From: Phycisphaeraceae bacterium
Lineage (GTDB): Bacteria; Planctomycetota; Phycisphaerae; Phycisphaerales; Phycisphaeraceae
NCBI GenBank assembly: GCA_029260675.1
Contig: JAJDCV010000287.1
Location: 1 to 6,073 of the forward strand
Length of the DNA stretch: 6,073 nucleotides
Direction: 5' to 3'
Shown here piece after piece: positions 5,516 to 6,073 of the stretch (position 1 is the first letter of the stretch; every line of letters begins with the position of its first letter). The notes under the pieces are model-generated. The model did no database searches. It worked only from the letters and a program-made list of their open reading frames with translations, and was not told the DNA's origin. A program made the translations under genes and the position numbers.

Positions 5516-6073
5516 TTACAGCAGCAGCTCCGCGATCTGGATCGCGTTCAGCGCCGCGCCCTTGCGGATCTGGTCGCCGCAGCAGAACAGGTCCAGCCCC
5601 ATACCCTCCGGCTGGCTGATGTCTCGGCGGATACGGCCGACGAATACATCGTCCTGGTGCGAAGCATCCAGCGGGGTCGGGAAACGGTTGTTCGACCGGT
5701 CGTCGATCAGCGACACGCCCGGCGCGTCCTTCAACAGCGCCACCGCTTCGCTTTCCGATAGCGGCTTCTCGAACGAAAGGTTGATGCTCTCGGCGTGGGC
5801 GCGCATGATCGGCACACGCACACAGGTCGCCGTCACCGCGCTCTTGGCTTCACCTTCCTGCTCCCAGATCTTGTGCGTCTCGTGGACCATCTTCATCTCT
5901 TCCTGGTTGTAGCCGTTGTCCCCCATCGGGGAGTTGTGGCTGAACAGGTTGAAGGCGTACTGGAAGTTGAAGACCTCCTGGGTCACCGGATCGCCAGCTA
6001 ACACGTCCCGGGTCTGTTGCTCAAGCTCCGCCATCGCGGCCGCCCCGGCTCCGCTGGCGGCCTGGTAGGTGCT
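5516..6073 (-). CDS. asd: Aspartate-semialdehyde dehydrogenase, C-terminal half (5'-truncated by window edge)
   Basis: Catalyses NADPH-dependent reductive dephosphorylation of L-aspartyl-4-phosphate to aspartate semialdehyde, the branch point to lysine/diaminopimelate, threonine and methionine; cytoplasmic. The frame is open to the window edge at 6073, with 185 residues visible out of about 335-345 in the family. The NADP-binding domain and the catalytic cysteine are outside the window. Visible: STYQAASGAG (1-10), with the substrate-binding Gln; AFNLFSHN and GYNQEEMKMVHETHKIW (54-70), the equivalent of GxxxEExKxxxETxKI; CVRVPIMRAHAES (84-96), containing the catalytic His (93); and the closing DQIRKGAALNAIQIAELL (167-184), typical of the family's C-terminus. 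All expected residues in this half are present. An internal ATG at 6034 is not the start, because homologous sequence continues through it to the edge. The TAA stop at 5516-5518 is followed by a terminator. Confidence 0.96.
   Translation of the reverse strand, partial: STYQAASGAGAAAMAELEQQTRDVLAGDPVTQEVFNFQYAFNLFSHNSPMGDNGYNQEEMKMVHETHKIWEQEGEAKSAVTATCVRVPIMRAHAESINLSFEKPLSESEAVALLKDAPGVSLIDDRSNNRFPTPLDASHQDDVFVGRIRRDISQPEGMGLDLFCCGDQIRKGAALNAIQIAELLL

Noticed and set aside
1..6073. Search for CRISPR arrays, transposases, tRNA/rRNA genes and direct repeats
   Set aside because: None seen by eye: no regularly spaced repeats, no transposase motifs, no tRNA-like cloverleaf and no rRNA sequence.

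Overview
This window looks like a chromosomal segment of a high-GC bacterium, most likely a member of Planctomycetota (possibly Phycisphaerae). The lineage is inferred from two things seen here. One predicted protein ends in a CPxCGYNLTGL...RCPECG zinc ribbon, a signature I associate with planctomycete proteins. The aspartate-semialdehyde dehydrogenase (Asd) at the right edge has a planctomycete-like sequence. No rRNA or other strong lineage marker is present, so this stays an inference.

Layout: the left quarter (2-1612, + strand) is the 3' two thirds of a ClpC-type AAA+ unfoldase gene, cut by the window edge. It ends in a strong intrinsic terminator at 1649-1679. Everything to the right is on the minus strand. 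Reading in the direction of transcription, these are: the C-terminal half of asd (6073-5516, cut by the right edge); a terminator hairpin (5481-5448); a four-helix membrane protein with a C-terminal zinc ribbon (5430-4876); a secreted DUF4139-like protein (4816-3152); and two membrane-anchored paralogues of an uncharacterised family (3148-2435 and 2388-1678). The last of these converges on clpC, and its stop codon lies in the T-tract of the clpC terminator.

The four minus-strand genes between the two terminators are closely spaced (59, 3 and 46 nt) and probably form one transcription unit. All four products carry a membrane segment or a signal peptide, so an envelope-associated role is a reasonable guess, but no biochemical function can be read from the sequence. 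clpC (protein quality control) and asd (lysine/threonine/methionine and peptidoglycan precursor synthesis) are ordinary housekeeping neighbours, insulated by terminators.

The points most worth a second look are: the paralogue pair, one copy of which is clearly lower in GC and rich in cysteine; the two terminators that share identical 11-base arms; and the conserved-looking but uncharacterised four-gene envelope cassette. I found no CRISPR array, mobile element, tRNA or rRNA. No stretch over 300 bases lacks a gene.
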